Assembly (NCBI RefSeq): GCF_029603155.1
Contig: NZ_JAPMUA010000001.1
Span: 1,028,587-1,092,586, forward strand
DNA from: Galbibacter pacificus
GTDB taxonomy: Bacteria; Bacteroidota; Bacteroidia; Flavobacteriales; Flavobacteriaceae
Length of the DNA: 64,000 nucleotides
Direction: 5' to 3'
A program made the position numbers and the translations under genes. The notes under the pieces were generated by a model that had not been told where the DNA came from, did no database searches, and was given only the letters and a program-made list of their open reading frames with translations. Positions 53,727 to 62,797 of the stretch are shown here, in pieces. Within the stretch, counting starts at the first letter, position 1, and the number at the start of each line of letters is the position of its first letter.

Positions 53727-53913
53727 CGCGATGATTCAACAAGCCAATAAGTTAATGAAGAAAAGGTTTTCTGGTTGAGCGTTGAGAGCCTAAAGTTTTG
53801 GTTTTTGTTCTCTATTAACCTCCCTAATCCCTAGCACCTAATCACTTTTCCCTAACAACAATTAACTGCCGTCCCAAGACCCAGAACTTCCAACTGCCAC
53901 TTACATTGTGCCA

Positions 53914-53962
53914 ACTTCAAACCCAGAACTGCCGACTGCAAACCCAAAACTGCCAACTGCCA
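53914..53962 (+). repeat. 21-bp tandem repeat
   Basis: Units ACTTCAAACCCAGAACTGCC and ACTGCAAACCCAAAACTGCC, each with one more base, start at 53914 and 53935, and a partial third starts at 53956. A more diverged unit (CCCAGAACTTCCAACTGCCA) lies before them from 53879. Confidence 0.75.
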
Positions 53963-54189
53963 TTTTTTAGCTAAAACACCGTAATCTACATATCAACAAC
54001 TTCAAAAAACAAACAAACAACACAAAATCGTATTTGTTACTATAAAAGCATAATAAAACAAGTTGCTTATTGTTTGTGTTGATTACCAAAAAGTTACGAC
54101 CGGATAAAGGGGATAAACCCTCATTGCCCATTGTAAATCTAACGTTTTCGTATTAGGTTGTTCTTATAAAAATAAGTACTTTAGTTGCT

Positions 54190-56100
54190 ATGAGTAATTA
54201 CCACATCAAACACTTAGAAGAGTATTTTCAAGTTTACAGAAAGTCAGTTCGCGAACCCGAAAATTTTTGGGGAGAAGTAGCCGAGGAGCACTTTGTATGG
54301 CGAAAAAAATGGAAAAACGTATTAAGTTGGGACTTCACCAAGCCCGAGATAAAATGGTTCGAAGGAGCCAAGCTTAATATTACCGAGAATTGCATAGACA
54401 GGCATTTACGTACACGGGGCGATAAAACCGCTATTATATGGGAACCCAACGACCCCGGCGAAAAAGCTTTACATATTACATACAACAACTTGCATGAGCG
54501 CGTTTGTAAGTTTGCAAATGTGTTAAAATCCAAAGGAATAAAAAAAGGCGACCGCGTTTGTATCTACTTACCAATGATTCCTGAACTTGCAATTTCGGTA
54601 TTGGCATGTGCCCGTATAGGGGCCATACATTCGGTAGTATTTGCCGGGTTTTCATCCACCGCCTTGGCAACACGTATAAACGATGCCGATTGTAAAATGG
54701 TCATTACGGCCGATGGGTCATTTAGAGGGAGCAAGACCATAGACCTAAAAGGGATTGTAGACGAGGCACTGGAAAAGTGCAGCAGCATAACATCGGTTTT
54801 GGTAGCAAAGCGTATCAAAGCAGCTATTAATATGAAAGAAGGTCGGGACGAATGGTTACAACCATTGCTTGATAATGCAAGCCCGCAATGTGAACCCGAA
54901 ATAGTTGATGCCGAAGACCCCTTGTTTATACTGTATACATCCGGATCTACCGGGAAGCCCAAAGGAATGGTACATACTACCGGGGGGTATATGGTATATA
55001 CGGCCTATACCTTCAAAAATATTTTCCAATATAGGGAGAACGATGTATATTGGTGTACCGCCGATATAGGTTGGATAACCGGACATAGCTATATTGTTTA
55101 CGGTCCGCTAGCAAATGGGGCCACAACCGTAATGTTCGAAGGCGTACCTTCATATCCCGATTTTGGCCGTTTCTGGGAAATTGTAGACAAGCACAAGGTA
55201 AATCAGTTTTATACCGCACCAACAGCCATAAGGGCCCTAGCAAAAAAGAGCCTTGACTTTTTAACAACCTATAACCTGTCTTCCTTAAAAGTATTGGGCT
55301 CTGTTGGAGAACCTATAAACGAAGAAGCCTGGCACTGGTACAATGACAATGTGGGAAAAGGGAATTGCCCTATTGTAGATACCTGGTGGCAGACCGAAAC
55401 GGGCGGTATCATGATATCCCCAATACCATACGCAACGCCAACCATACCAACCTATGCTACATTGCCCTTGCCGGGAATACAACCCGCATTAATGGACGAA
55501 GAAGGCAACGAAGTAAAAGGCAACCTTGTAGATGGCCGTCTGTGCATTAAGTTTCCATGGCCGTCCATTGCCAGGACCATATGGGGAAACCACGAACGAT
55601 ATAAGGATACCTACTTTTCGGCATACAAAAACATGTATTTTACCGGAGATGGGGCCCTTCGCGATGCCGTTGGCTATTACAGGATTACCGGCCGCGTAGA
55701 CGACGTGGTAATAGTTTCGGGCCATAACCTTGGCACGGCTCCCATAGAAAGCGCTATTAACGAGCACCCTGCCGTAGCCGAATCGGCCATTGTTGGTTTT
55801 CCGCACGATGTAAAGGGAAATGCCCTGTACGGTTTTGTAACCCTCAAAGAAGTAGGCGAAACCCGCGACCGCGACAACGTAAGGAACGAAATCAACCAAC
55901 AAATAACCGAACACATAGGCCCAATTGCCAAACTGGATAAAATACAGTTCGTAAACGGATTGCCAAAAACAAGAAGTGGAAAGATAATGCGAAGGATATT
56001 GCGTAAAATTGCCTCCAACGATCTCTCCAATCTTGGCGATACAAGTACCTTGCTCAACCCCGATGTGGTAGAAGAGATAATAAATGGCAAACTGGATTAA
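54190..56100 (+). CDS. acs: Acetyl-CoA synthetase
   Basis: The 636-residue enzyme activates acetate to acetyl-CoA through acetyl-AMP. Motifs seen are LFILYTSGSTGKPKGMVHTT (A3, near residue 245), the WWQTETGG motif near residue 397, GYYRITGRVDDVVIVSGHNL near residue 495 and PKTRSGKIMRR near residue 595. In that last motif the lysine is acetylated in regulated enzymes. Length is normal for AMP-forming Acs. Downstream on the minus strand are an exonuclease and a cNMP/CBS/DUF294 protein, genes often found with acs in other bacteria. Confidence 0.97.
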   Translation: MSNYHIKHLEEYFQVYRKSVREPENFWGEVAEEHFVWRKKWKNVLSWDFTKPEIKWFEGAKLNITENCIDRHLRTRGDKTAIIWEPNDPGEKALHITYNNLHERVCKFANVLKSKGIKKGDRVCIYLPMIPELAISVLACARIGAIHSVVFAGFSSTALATRINDADCKMVITADGSFRGSKTIDLKGIVDEALEKCSSITSVLVAKRIKAAINMKEGRDEWLQPLLDNASPQCEPEIVDAEDPLFILYTSGSTGKPKGMVHTTGGYMVYTAYTFKNIFQYRENDVYWCTADIGWITGHSYIVYGPLANGATTVMFEGVPSYPDFGRFWEIVDKHKVNQFYTAPTAIRALAKKSLDFLTTYNLSSLKVLGSVGEPINEEAWHWYNDNVGKGNCPIVDTWWQTETGGIMISPIPYATPTIPTYATLPLPGIQPALMDEEGNEVKGNLVDGRLCIKFPWPSIARTIWGNHERYKDTYFSAYKNMYFTGDGALRDAVGYYRITGRVDDVVIVSGHNLGTAPIESAINEHPAVAESAIVGFPHDVKGNALYGFVTLKEVGETRDRDNVRNEINQQITEHIGPIAKLDKIQFVNGLPKTRSGKIMRRILRKIASNDLSNLGDTSTLLNPDVVEEIINGKLD

Positions 56101-56104
56101 AAAC

Positions 56105-56290
56105 ATAAAACTTTATTAGTTAATGGTTAACTGTTATTAAGGAAAAGGGAAGAGTGAAAGGGGAAAGTGATTAGAGGGTTGGTTATTTGTTAATGGTTAA
56201 TTGTTGAACTTTGAACCTTTGCAACTCTAAAGCCTCAATTCTCAAAAACATAACAGCGTAACAATAAAAAACCAACAACCAACAAAATGT
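56105..56290 (+). repeat. Mosaic repeat array between acs and the DUF6503-like lipoprotein gene
   Basis: TTAATGGTTAACTGTTATTA is followed by GGAAAAGGGAAGAGTGAAAG, GTGATTAGAGGGTTGG, TTATTTGTTAATGGTTAATT, a GAACTTTGAACCTTTGCAAC run and CATAACAGCGTAACA. It is the same order of words as the arrays at 49.3 and 50.7 kb but without the second half of the 56-bp core. Confidence 0.8.
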
Positions 56291-56335
56291 AATTTTACAA
56301 TCAGGGCTACGTCTAAGCATGAAAACTAATCCATC

Positions 56336-57088
56336 ATGCAAAAACATTACCTTGTTTTAATTACGTCAATATTGCTTTGTGCTTGCAACGGCAATACAGA
56401 AAAGGCTTCAGAAACAAATATGGATATATATCCACAAGATTTCACTGAAGTATTAAAGGCACATGGAGGTCTTGATAAGTGGAAAAAAGCAAAAACTCTT
56501 TCCTTTAAAAAAGATAAAGAAACCTATACCATAGACCTTAACAGTAGAAAAGCACTAATTAAAACTCCTAAATATTCATTGGGATATGATGGAAAAACCG
56601 CTTGGTTGAAAGAGAAAGATACTGCCGCATTTAAAGGGAACGTAGATTTTTACCACAACCTGTTTTTTTATTTCTTTGCCATGCCTTTTGTTTTGGCAGA
56701 TAGCGGAATAGTATACAGCGAAACGCAACCTATTACCGTGGAGGGAAAAACATATCCCGGTATTAAAATAGCGTACCAAGATGGGGTAGGGGCATCATCA
56801 AAAGATAACTATTACCTTTATTACAATGCCAAGACCCATAAAATGGAATGGCTTGCATATACCGTTACTTACTTCGACCAGAAAGAAAAAGGAAAAGAAC
56901 AGGCCAACATTATAAAGTATAGCGATTGGCAGGCTATTGGTGGGGTGAAGCTACCAAAAACCATTATTTGGTATGCAAAAGATTCTTTGGGAAATATTGT
57001 TGCGCCAAAAGACCCCAAGCCCGTTACTTTTTCAAAAGTTTCTTTAAGTGCAGTACCCGTAAACCCGTCTATTTTCAATAAAAAATAA
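56336..57088 (+). CDS. Periplasmic lipoprotein, DUF6503-like
   Basis: The 250-residue protein has a lipoprotein signal (VLITSILLCAC, Cys17). The domain opens with DFTEVLKAHGGLDKWKKAKT, followed by YTIDLNSRKALIKTPKYSLG and VTYFDQKEKGKEQANIIKYS. That outline (an antiparallel beta fold like LolA/LolB) is shared by a group of Bacteroidetes lipoproteins that I remember as DUF6503. The function is unknown; lipoprotein or lipid handling is one guess. It follows acs after a repeat array. Confidence 0.75.
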   Translation: MQKHYLVLITSILLCACNGNTEKASETNMDIYPQDFTEVLKAHGGLDKWKKAKTLSFKKDKETYTIDLNSRKALIKTPKYSLGYDGKTAWLKEKDTAAFKGNVDFYHNLFFYFFAMPFVLADSGIVYSETQPITVEGKTYPGIKIAYQDGVGASSKDNYYLYYNAKTHKMEWLAYTVTYFDQKEKGKEQANIIKYSDWQAIGGVKLPKTIIWYAKDSLGNIVAPKDPKPVTFSKVSLSAVPVNPSIFNKK

Positions 57089-57125
57089 ATAGATAAAACA
57101 CGAATTTAAAAGCTTTGGCAATTGG

Positions 57126-58205
57126 TTAAGGGTTGTCCAGGTCTATTTTGTAATCTTTAATAATGGTTAAAACGGCGCCCTCTTCTTTAGAAAAGTAAGG
57201 TTGTTCTTTCCTTCTGTTCAAACCTTCAAAATAAGAAGCTATTTCATTGGTTTTGTATTTTCTCACTATTTCGGGGTGTATATAATACTTTTTGCATACA
57301 TTTCTTGTATTACCCAATGCTTTGGCAGCAACATCGTAGGCTTGTAGAATGTTTGTTTTGTTCTTGGCTTCATCTTCTTCAATACCTGCCATATATAAAG
57401 ATTCAAAAAAGAGGGTAGTGGCTGCCCATGTTCTAAAATCCTTGGCAGAAAAGCGGTCGCCACTCAAGTCGTGTATATAGGCATTTACCATGCCCGAATC
57501 TATGGAGTGGTGCTGTTGGTCCGCATCATAATACTGAAAAAGTTCCCATCCGGGAATCTCCTTGCATTGAAGGATTAACCTTTGCAGGCGTTTGCTTTTA
57601 ATGGTTATACGGTGCTTTTTTCCTTTTTTCCCCACAAAATGGAACTTCATTTTATGGTCAACCGTTTTTAAATGCCGGGTCCGCATGGTAGACAGCCCGT
57701 ACGAATTGTTGCTCTTGGCATAATGGTCGCTACCGATCCTTATATGTGTTTCGTCCATAAGCCTTACAATTAGGGCAAGAACCTTTTTTTTAGGAAGTCC
57801 TTTTTGCTTTAAATCGTTGTCTACTTTTTCCCGAATTACGGGTAAGGCTTTTCCAAAGGCGTTCATTTTATAAAATTTGGTGCTATTCCTTATTTTATTC
57901 CATAATTCGTGGTATAAATATTGTTTTCGTTTTTTCTGGTCTTCACCAATAACCTGTAGGTGGGCATTGGCATTGGTTGCAATTTTTACGTTTTCCCAAG
58001 CAGGAGGAATTACTAATTTTTTTATGCGCTCCAGTGTTTTTTTATGAGTGAGTTTTTTGTTTCCCTTTTTATAGATAAATCCTTTTCCTTGTTTTTTCCG
58101 GATAATGGATAGCTGATCTTCATATACATAAACAAGGTCACAGAAATTGGCTACTTTTTCCGGGTCGTTTAAAATTTTGTCCAGTTCTTTAGAAGAGATG
58201 CCCAT
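57126..58205 (-). CDS. DNA topoisomerase IB
   Basis: The 359-residue protein is a eukaryote/poxvirus-type IB topoisomerase. The N-terminal domain has the IYKKGNKKLTHKKTLERIKK segment. The catalytic core has RIGSDHYAKSNNSYGLSTMR (first Arg), FSAKDFRTWAAT (second Arg), and NVCKKYYIHPEIVRKY near residue 320, with the nucleophile Tyr in YIHP. It relaxes supercoils through a 3'-phosphotyrosine link without ATP. Bacterial TopIB is found in scattered lineages, suggesting past transfer. It starts 7 nt after the stop of the exonuclease gene upstream. Confidence 0.95.
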   Translation of the reverse strand: MGISSKELDKILNDPEKVANFCDLVYVYEDQLSIIRKKQGKGFIYKKGNKKLTHKKTLERIKKLVIPPAWENVKIATNANAHLQVIGEDQKKRKQYLYHELWNKIRNSTKFYKMNAFGKALPVIREKVDNDLKQKGLPKKKVLALIVRLMDETHIRIGSDHYAKSNNSYGLSTMRTRHLKTVDHKMKFHFVGKKGKKHRITIKSKRLQRLILQCKEIPGWELFQYYDADQQHHSIDSGMVNAYIHDLSGDRFSAKDFRTWAATTLFFESLYMAGIEEDEAKNKTNILQAYDVAAKALGNTRNVCKKYYIHPEIVRKYKTNEIASYFEGLNRRKEQPYFSKEEGAVLTIIKDYKIDLDNP

Positions 58206-58211
58206 TTTACA

Positions 58212-58874
58212 TTAATTTACTTGAAGAAGGTGTTTTAACTTTCCCTTATCCTTTTTGTTCAGCTTGGCTACAATCTTTAAAAAGGCAATGGCGGTAATCA
58301 TGGCGTCGCCAGCGGCAGTGTGCCTGTCCTTTACGGAAATATTGAGGTTTTCGGCAACTTCGTCAAGGCTGTAATGCTTGTTTTGGTCTATTAAGTTGGA
58401 GTTAATCCGCGTGGCCCTGTAAAGTACCATGGTATCGAGTACTTTGTTTTTTAACTTGGGCAGGCCCAACCGTTTTAGGGCATGGTTTATCATTGCGATG
58501 TCGAATTGTGCATGGTGGGCAACAAGCACGGCATTTTCAATATAATTTAAAAAAGTTACAAGCGCTTCCCTTTCCGTAAGGGTATTCAGATCTTCGTTTT
58601 TTATAATACCGTGGATTTTCACCGTATCGGGGTTAAAAGTTTCCTGATCTATATATAGCTCTAATGTCCGGGAAATTTCAATATTATTATGTTCAAGGTT
58701 AACCGCACCAATGCAAAGGATGCGGTCTTTTTTTAAATCAAAACCCGTGGTTTCGGTGTCCAGAACTACAAAACGGACGTCTTGTATAAGTTCTGGGAGC
58801 TTATGCTGAAATTTACGTTCGTAATCTTTCCAGAAATCGGGGTGATTTTTATTCTTCTTAAAAAAGGAAATCAT
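58212..58874 (-). CDS. DnaQ-like 3'-5' exonuclease
   Basis: The 220-residue exonuclease has the DEDDh motifs: FVVLDTETTGFDLKKD (Exo I), VAHHAQFDIAMINHAL (Exo II) and HTAAGDAMITAIAFL (Exo III with the conserved His). It is a stand-alone DnaQ/PolC-epsilon-type domain with a basic N terminus. Its ATG overlaps the stop of the cNMP/CBS/DUF294 gene by 4 bases (ATGA), so the two are translationally coupled, a pairing common in many bacteria. The substrate may be RNA or DNA. Confidence 0.93.
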   Translation of the reverse strand: MISFFKKNKNHPDFWKDYERKFQHKLPELIQDVRFVVLDTETTGFDLKKDRILCIGAVNLEHNNIEISRTLELYIDQETFNPDTVKIHGIIKNEDLNTLTEREALVTFLNYIENAVLVAHHAQFDIAMINHALKRLGLPKLKNKVLDTMVLYRATRINSNLIDQNKHYSLDEVAENLNISVKDRHTAAGDAMITAIAFLKIVAKLNKKDKGKLKHLLQVN

Positions 58875-60790
58875 AAAAATGCGGTTATTTTAAATCGTAA
58901 CTTAATAAGCTCCTGGACATCGTTAATGGTTTTAAAACAACGTTTAAGCTTTATCTTTTCTTCTTTAGAAAGGGTGTCGAGTTCTATAAAACGTCCGGTA
59001 TCATTATGTAAGAGCCCTTGTTTTGTTCTAAATTTTAAAAGCGCCTTTGCGGTATAAGAACAAGATAGGTACAGTTCGCGGTTCTGTGGTTCCAGCTCTG
59101 CCAGTTTCTCAAAGCGTTCTGCAGTATTGTTGATGTTTTTTATTTTATGCTGAAGGATTAACACCCTTCCGGCATCGGTAATTGGCATAATGGCTCTTTT
59201 TTTTAAATCGAAAAAATCTTTGTACTCTCCATTTGTTTCCACTAAAAATTGTCTGAAAAATCCCAACGGCGATGCACTTCTTATGGAGCTCGATGCCAAT
59301 GCCGTTAAGAACAGTTGATTGTTCTCGCTCAGTTTAAAAATATGATCAGATATTTGGTTGGTAAGCCAAACGTCACCATAAGAAATATCATAATCAAAGA
59401 AAATGGAGCACAATAAAATTTCATCATTCCCCGGGCTGGTCATCCATTCGGTAAACTGTTTTTTCCATTCCTGAAGGGACAATGTATAATTCGGGTTCCG
59501 TGCCATCATATCGGCGGGACAATAATCGAAACCAATATTGTTCAAGCCCTTATTGACCAATTTGGCCAATTCCAAAAAATATGCTTTTGTAGCTTCCAGT
59601 TTGTTTTCGGGAACATCTTCAAAAACAATGGCATTGTCTTGGTCGGTATGCAAGAGTTGTTCTTTTCGTCCTTGGCTGCCCAGCGACATCCATGCAAATT
59701 TGACCGGTGGTGGGGTTTTTATTTTTTCAAGGCTTCTTTCAATAACACGTTTAATGGTGGCATCGTTTAGTTCGAACATAATTTTGGAAACATGCGTCAT
59801 GGGTATGTTCTGTTGAAGGTATCCGTTTAGTAAATGCATGATCCTTTCGTGTATGGCCTTAAGTACTTTAGACTTATTGGCCCTTTCTATGGCTTTAATC
59901 AATACCGCGGGATTGTTTCCCTGACTTACAATAATATCGTGTTCAGATACAATACCGAGTACTTTGGTATTTGGGGTGCCGTCTTTTGTTATGCATAGAT
60001 GACTTATTTTATGTTTCATCATTGCTACTTGTGCCTGTGCAATGGTCAACCCTTTTGCATAACAGATAACCGGGGCCGACATAATTTTTTCAACGGCAAT
60101 GTCAATGGGGTAGATACCAACGGCAATGGTATTTCTAATATCCTTATCGGTTACAATGCCGAGGGGGATTTCGTTTTCGACCACAAGAACAGAACCTACG
60201 TTTTTGGCCGACATTAATTTGGCAACCGTAGAAACAGCGGTATTTTTTGTGCACGAAATAATGTTTTTTACGTATTGTACGGGTTGTAGTTCAAAGAGTT
60301 CCGGGGCGCTGTCTTCCTGAATTTCGTTTTCGGTATAAAGTTTTCCACGATGCTCACGCGAATAAGGGTTTCGTGTATTAGAAGCAAAGCTTTCAATTAA
60401 AAATTGACCAACCCTGTAATTTCTTTTAATAAGTGGCTGGAATATTTCAATGGGAATGGCATAGAGTATGGATTCTTCTTCTGCATTGGCGCTTATCATG
60501 TAATTTTCCTTAGCAAACAATGGGCGTAGGCCAAAAATATCCCCTTCATCGCATTTGTCGAGGGTATCGGTTTGCCCATTTTCTTTTCTCTGGATTGCAA
60601 CAGCGCCTTTCTGAACTACATAAAATTGAGAATGGCCTTCGTCTCCTTGATTAAATATGGTATCTCCTTTTTGGACATATACTACTTTTACTTCCCGGGA
60701 TATATCTAATAACTGATGCGGCTTTAACAAATCGAAAGGGGGAAAGCGCTTTAAAAAATCGGCAATACGTTCTGCAATGGTATTTTTCAT
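58871..60790 (-). CDS. cNMP-binding/CBS/DUF294 nucleotidyltransferase-like protein
   Basis: The start at 60790 (MKNTIAERIADFLKRFPPFD) is chosen over an upstream ATG at 60823 because it begins the cNMP domain properly. Domains in order: cyclic-nucleotide-binding (about residues 12-130; GDTIFNQGDEGHSQFYVVQK), two CBS repeats (about 170-290; VLVVENEIPLGIVTDKDIRN and VLGIVSEHDIIV), and a DUF294 nucleotidyltransferase domain with SLGSQGRKEQLLHTDQDNAI near residue 388 (GS...D.D). The C-terminal DUF294_C region follows. It may modify a protein or nucleic acid in response to cyclic or adenine nucleotides. It is coupled to the exonuclease. Confidence 0.92.
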   Translation of the reverse strand: MKNTIAERIADFLKRFPPFDLLKPHQLLDISREVKVVYVQKGDTIFNQGDEGHSQFYVVQKGAVAIQRKENGQTDTLDKCDEGDIFGLRPLFAKENYMISANAEEESILYAIPIEIFQPLIKRNYRVGQFLIESFASNTRNPYSREHRGKLYTENEIQEDSAPELFELQPVQYVKNIISCTKNTAVSTVAKLMSAKNVGSVLVVENEIPLGIVTDKDIRNTIAVGIYPIDIAVEKIMSAPVICYAKGLTIAQAQVAMMKHKISHLCITKDGTPNTKVLGIVSEHDIIVSQGNNPAVLIKAIERANKSKVLKAIHERIMHLLNGYLQQNIPMTHVSKIMFELNDATIKRVIERSLEKIKTPPPVKFAWMSLGSQGRKEQLLHTDQDNAIVFEDVPENKLEATKAYFLELAKLVNKGLNNIGFDYCPADMMARNPNYTLSLQEWKKQFTEWMTSPGNDEILLCSIFFDYDISYGDVWLTNQISDHIFKLSENNQLFLTALASSSIRSASPLGFFRQFLVETNGEYKDFFDLKKRAIMPITDAGRVLILQHKIKNINNTAERFEKLAELEPQNRELYLSCSYTAKALLKFRTKQGLLHNDTGRFIELDTLSKEEKIKLKRCFKTINDVQELIKLRFKITAFL

Positions 60791-60822
60791 TTTGAAATAT
60801 ATTCTTACAGCTAATTTAAACA

Positions 60823-60849
60823 AAAGCCCCTGATTTTTTCAGGGGCTTT
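60823..60849 (-). terminator. Terminator after the NUDIX gene
   Basis: An 11-bp perfect stem (60823-60833 with 60839-60849) and a 5-nt loop, followed on the minus strand by TTGTTTAAAT after the last arm. It separates the M42/NUDIX transcript from the downstream cNMP/DUF294 gene. Confidence 0.85.
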
Positions 60850-60854
60850 GTCTT

Positions 60855-61406
60855 TTATATAAGTTTTTTTCTGACGGAAGAAAATACCAAGTCTAAATAA
60901 TCCGGCAGATGCGGCACATAATCTTTTAGGAGCGTGGGTTCTTTTAAAGCACCCAAATAAACATCGATATTAATAAGTTTTATATCGGCTACCTCGCTTT
61001 CCTGAATTTTAAGCTTGCTTTCGGGAACGGTAAGTTCAATAAGGTAAATATGATGAAATTCGCAATCGATAATATCTTTATTGTGCACCACCGCCGATCG
61101 GTAAACGCCAATCTTCTCCAAGTCGTTAGCGGTTACTTTTAAACCTATTTCCTCCTCGATTTCCCTTATGGCCGATTTGGCTGGTGCTTCGCCGGCTCCA
61201 ATATGCCCCGCTACAGAAACGTCCCATTTGTTTGGGTATGTTTTTTTACTGGCAACACGTTGTTGAATTAAAACTTCTCCTTTTTTTGTGTACAACCATG
61301 CATGGATAGTAGGGTGGAAAAGCCCCTTTTTATGGGCTTCCGATTTTAACATTACTTTTCCGGTACTGTTTCCTTTGCTGTCCAATATGTCTACCAGTTC
61401 GTCCAA
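60855..61406 (-). CDS. NUDIX hydrolase, Idi-like
   Basis: The 183-residue protein has the NUDIX box as GHIGAGE-(7)-REIEEEIG near residues 67-89. The N terminus MDELVDILDSKGNSTGKVML and the strand HPTIHAWLYTKKGEVLIQQR look like the isopentenyl-diphosphate isomerase type, but the enzyme could equally be a nucleotide pyrophosphohydrolase. It lies 21 bp after the M42 peptidase gene, so the two are probably co-transcribed. The C-terminal half is not diagnostic. Confidence 0.88.
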   Translation of the reverse strand: MDELVDILDSKGNSTGKVMLKSEAHKKGLFHPTIHAWLYTKKGEVLIQQRVASKKTYPNKWDVSVAGHIGAGEAPAKSAIREIEEEIGLKVTANDLEKIGVYRSAVVHNKDIIDCEFHHIYLIELTVPESKLKIQESEVADIKLINIDVYLGALKEPTLLKDYVPHLPDYLDLVFSSVRKKLI

Positions 61407-61427
61407 GAGGGTATATTGTTTTAAAAT

Positions 61428-62516
61428 TTAGTCAAAATAACTAAAAGTTTCTTCTGGTTTTATTTTCAACAATGTTTCATAAATTAATTTGATAACATTT
61501 TCAACATCGTCTTTGTGCACGGTTTCAACCGTAGTGTGCATATAACGCAACGGAAGCGATATCAAAGCCGAGGCAACACCGCCATTGCTGTAGGCAAAGG
61601 CATCGGTGTCGGTACCCGTAAACCTCGATGCTGCCATGCGCTGAAAAGGTATTTTCTTTTCTTCGGCAGTTTCAATTATCAGTTCGCGTAGCTTGTTTTG
61701 TACAGCTGGCGCATAAGAAATAACCGGGCCTTTGCCAATTTCGGTATGCCCTTGTTTTTTCTTTTCTATCATAGGTGTCGTGGTATCGTGGCAAACATCG
61801 GTAACAATGGCAACGTTTGGCTTAATGGTTTGTGTTATCATTTCAGCCCCGCGCAAGCCTATTTCTTCCTGAACGGAATTGGTAATATATAAGCCAAAAG
61901 GAAGTTCTTGCTTGTTTTCGTGCAATAACCTGGCAACTTCGGCAATCATAAAACCACCTGCCCGGTTGTCAATGGCACGGCAAACAAACTTGTCTTTGTT
62001 CAAAACAAAAAACTCGTCTGGATAGGTAATAACACATCCTACATGAACTCCCATTTTTTCAACTTCTTCCTTGTCTTTTGCCCCAATATCAATAAAAATA
62101 TTGTCCAGCTTAGGGCTTTCTTCCTTATCGTTGCTCCGTGTATGGATTGCGGGCCAGCCAAACACACCTTTTACAATACCCTTTTTTGTGTGGATGTTAA
62201 CCACTTTTGAAGGCGCTATCTGGTGGTCGCTCCCGCCATTCCTAATTACATATATAAGTCCGTTATCGGTTATATAGTTTACATACCATGAAATTTCATC
62301 AGAATGGCCTTCAATTACAACCTTATATTTGGCATCGGGGTTAATAACCCCAACGGCAGTGCCATAGGTGTCGGTTATAAAAGTATCTACATACGGTTTT
62401 AGATAATCCATCCATATTTTTTGGCCCTCCCATTCATACCCGGTCGGGGAGGCATTGTTTAAATATTTTTCTAGGAATTGAATAGATTTGTCGTTTATTA
62501 TATTCTTTTTCGCCAT
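61428..62516 (-). CDS. M42-family metallopeptidase (glutamyl aminopeptidase/endoglucanase-like)
   Basis: The 362-residue protein is a dinuclear-zinc aminopeptidase. Metal ligands are visible as EGHSDEISWYV (His), CRAIDNRAGG (bridging Asp), VQEEIGLRGA (catalytic and ligand Glu), VTDVCHDTT (Asp) and PLRYMHTTVETVHKDD (His). M42 enzymes form large tetrahedral dodecamers that trim peptides in the cytoplasm; some were first called cellulases. It starts at ATG 62516 and is followed by the NUDIX gene. Confidence 0.94.
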   Translation of the reverse strand: MAKKNIINDKSIQFLEKYLNNASPTGYEWEGQKIWMDYLKPYVDTFITDTYGTAVGVINPDAKYKVVIEGHSDEISWYVNYITDNGLIYVIRNGGSDHQIAPSKVVNIHTKKGIVKGVFGWPAIHTRSNDKEESPKLDNIFIDIGAKDKEEVEKMGVHVGCVITYPDEFFVLNKDKFVCRAIDNRAGGFMIAEVARLLHENKQELPFGLYITNSVQEEIGLRGAEMITQTIKPNVAIVTDVCHDTTTPMIEKKKQGHTEIGKGPVISYAPAVQNKLRELIIETAEEKKIPFQRMAASRFTGTDTDAFAYSNGGVASALISLPLRYMHTTVETVHKDDVENVIKLIYETLLKIKPEETFSYFD

Positions 62517-62769
62517 ATGTCATATATATTTTAGTCCACGAAAATACTAATATTCATATAGATTTAATGAACACGGATAATTTTTTTATATGAAACTGAA
62601 AAATGTTTTTTATGCTAAATGAAGATTTTTTCGTTAAAGAATAGTACCGTAAATCAAAAAAGACTAAAATTTGGGATAAATGATGATTTTTAGCCAACCC
62701 GCATGAACGTCAATCCGGCTAGTTGAAAAAAGTTTAAATGCGTTCCATATGTATGCACAAGTTATTTGC

Positions 62770-62777
62770 TATTTTTG
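62770..62777 (+). promoter_or_regulatory. Promoter -7 element for the DUF4294-like gene
   Basis: TATTTTTG is a perfect TAnnTTTG and lies inside the longest open frame (which opens at 62738). Transcription would begin near 62783, so the TTG at 62798 is the first good start. Confidence 0.45.
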
Positions 62778-62797
62778 AATGCTATAAATACACAATT

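Larger units (their letters stand above)
53560..53965. repeat. Composite mosaic array, inverted arrangement
   Basis: A plus-orientation segment (53564-53690) has GTTAATTGTTGTTAGGGAAA, TTAGTTATTTGTTAATTG and CAACTCTAAACCCTCAACTC. A minus-orientation segment then follows, with a REP-like element (53694-53726), a reverse CAACCAGAAAA unit and CCTAACAACAATTAAC. A 29-bp inverted repeat (53564-53592 with 53838-53866, one mismatch) brackets the whole. A 21-bp tandem repeat closes it. Confidence 0.8.
53420..54189. other. 770-bp non-coding gap with a mosaic array in both orientations
   Basis: The gap between divergent genes holds a composite repeat (53560-53965) and no plausible gene. The final 220 bp before acs are AT-rich; TACTTTAG at 54177-54184 is one base from the -7 consensus but lies too close to the ATG to be convincing. 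Confidence 0.7.

Noticed and set aside
55489..56106. 205-residue open frame antisense to acs
   Set aside because: It lies wholly within a clear acetyl-CoA synthetase and has no family features; it is a by-product of the codon pattern on the other strand.
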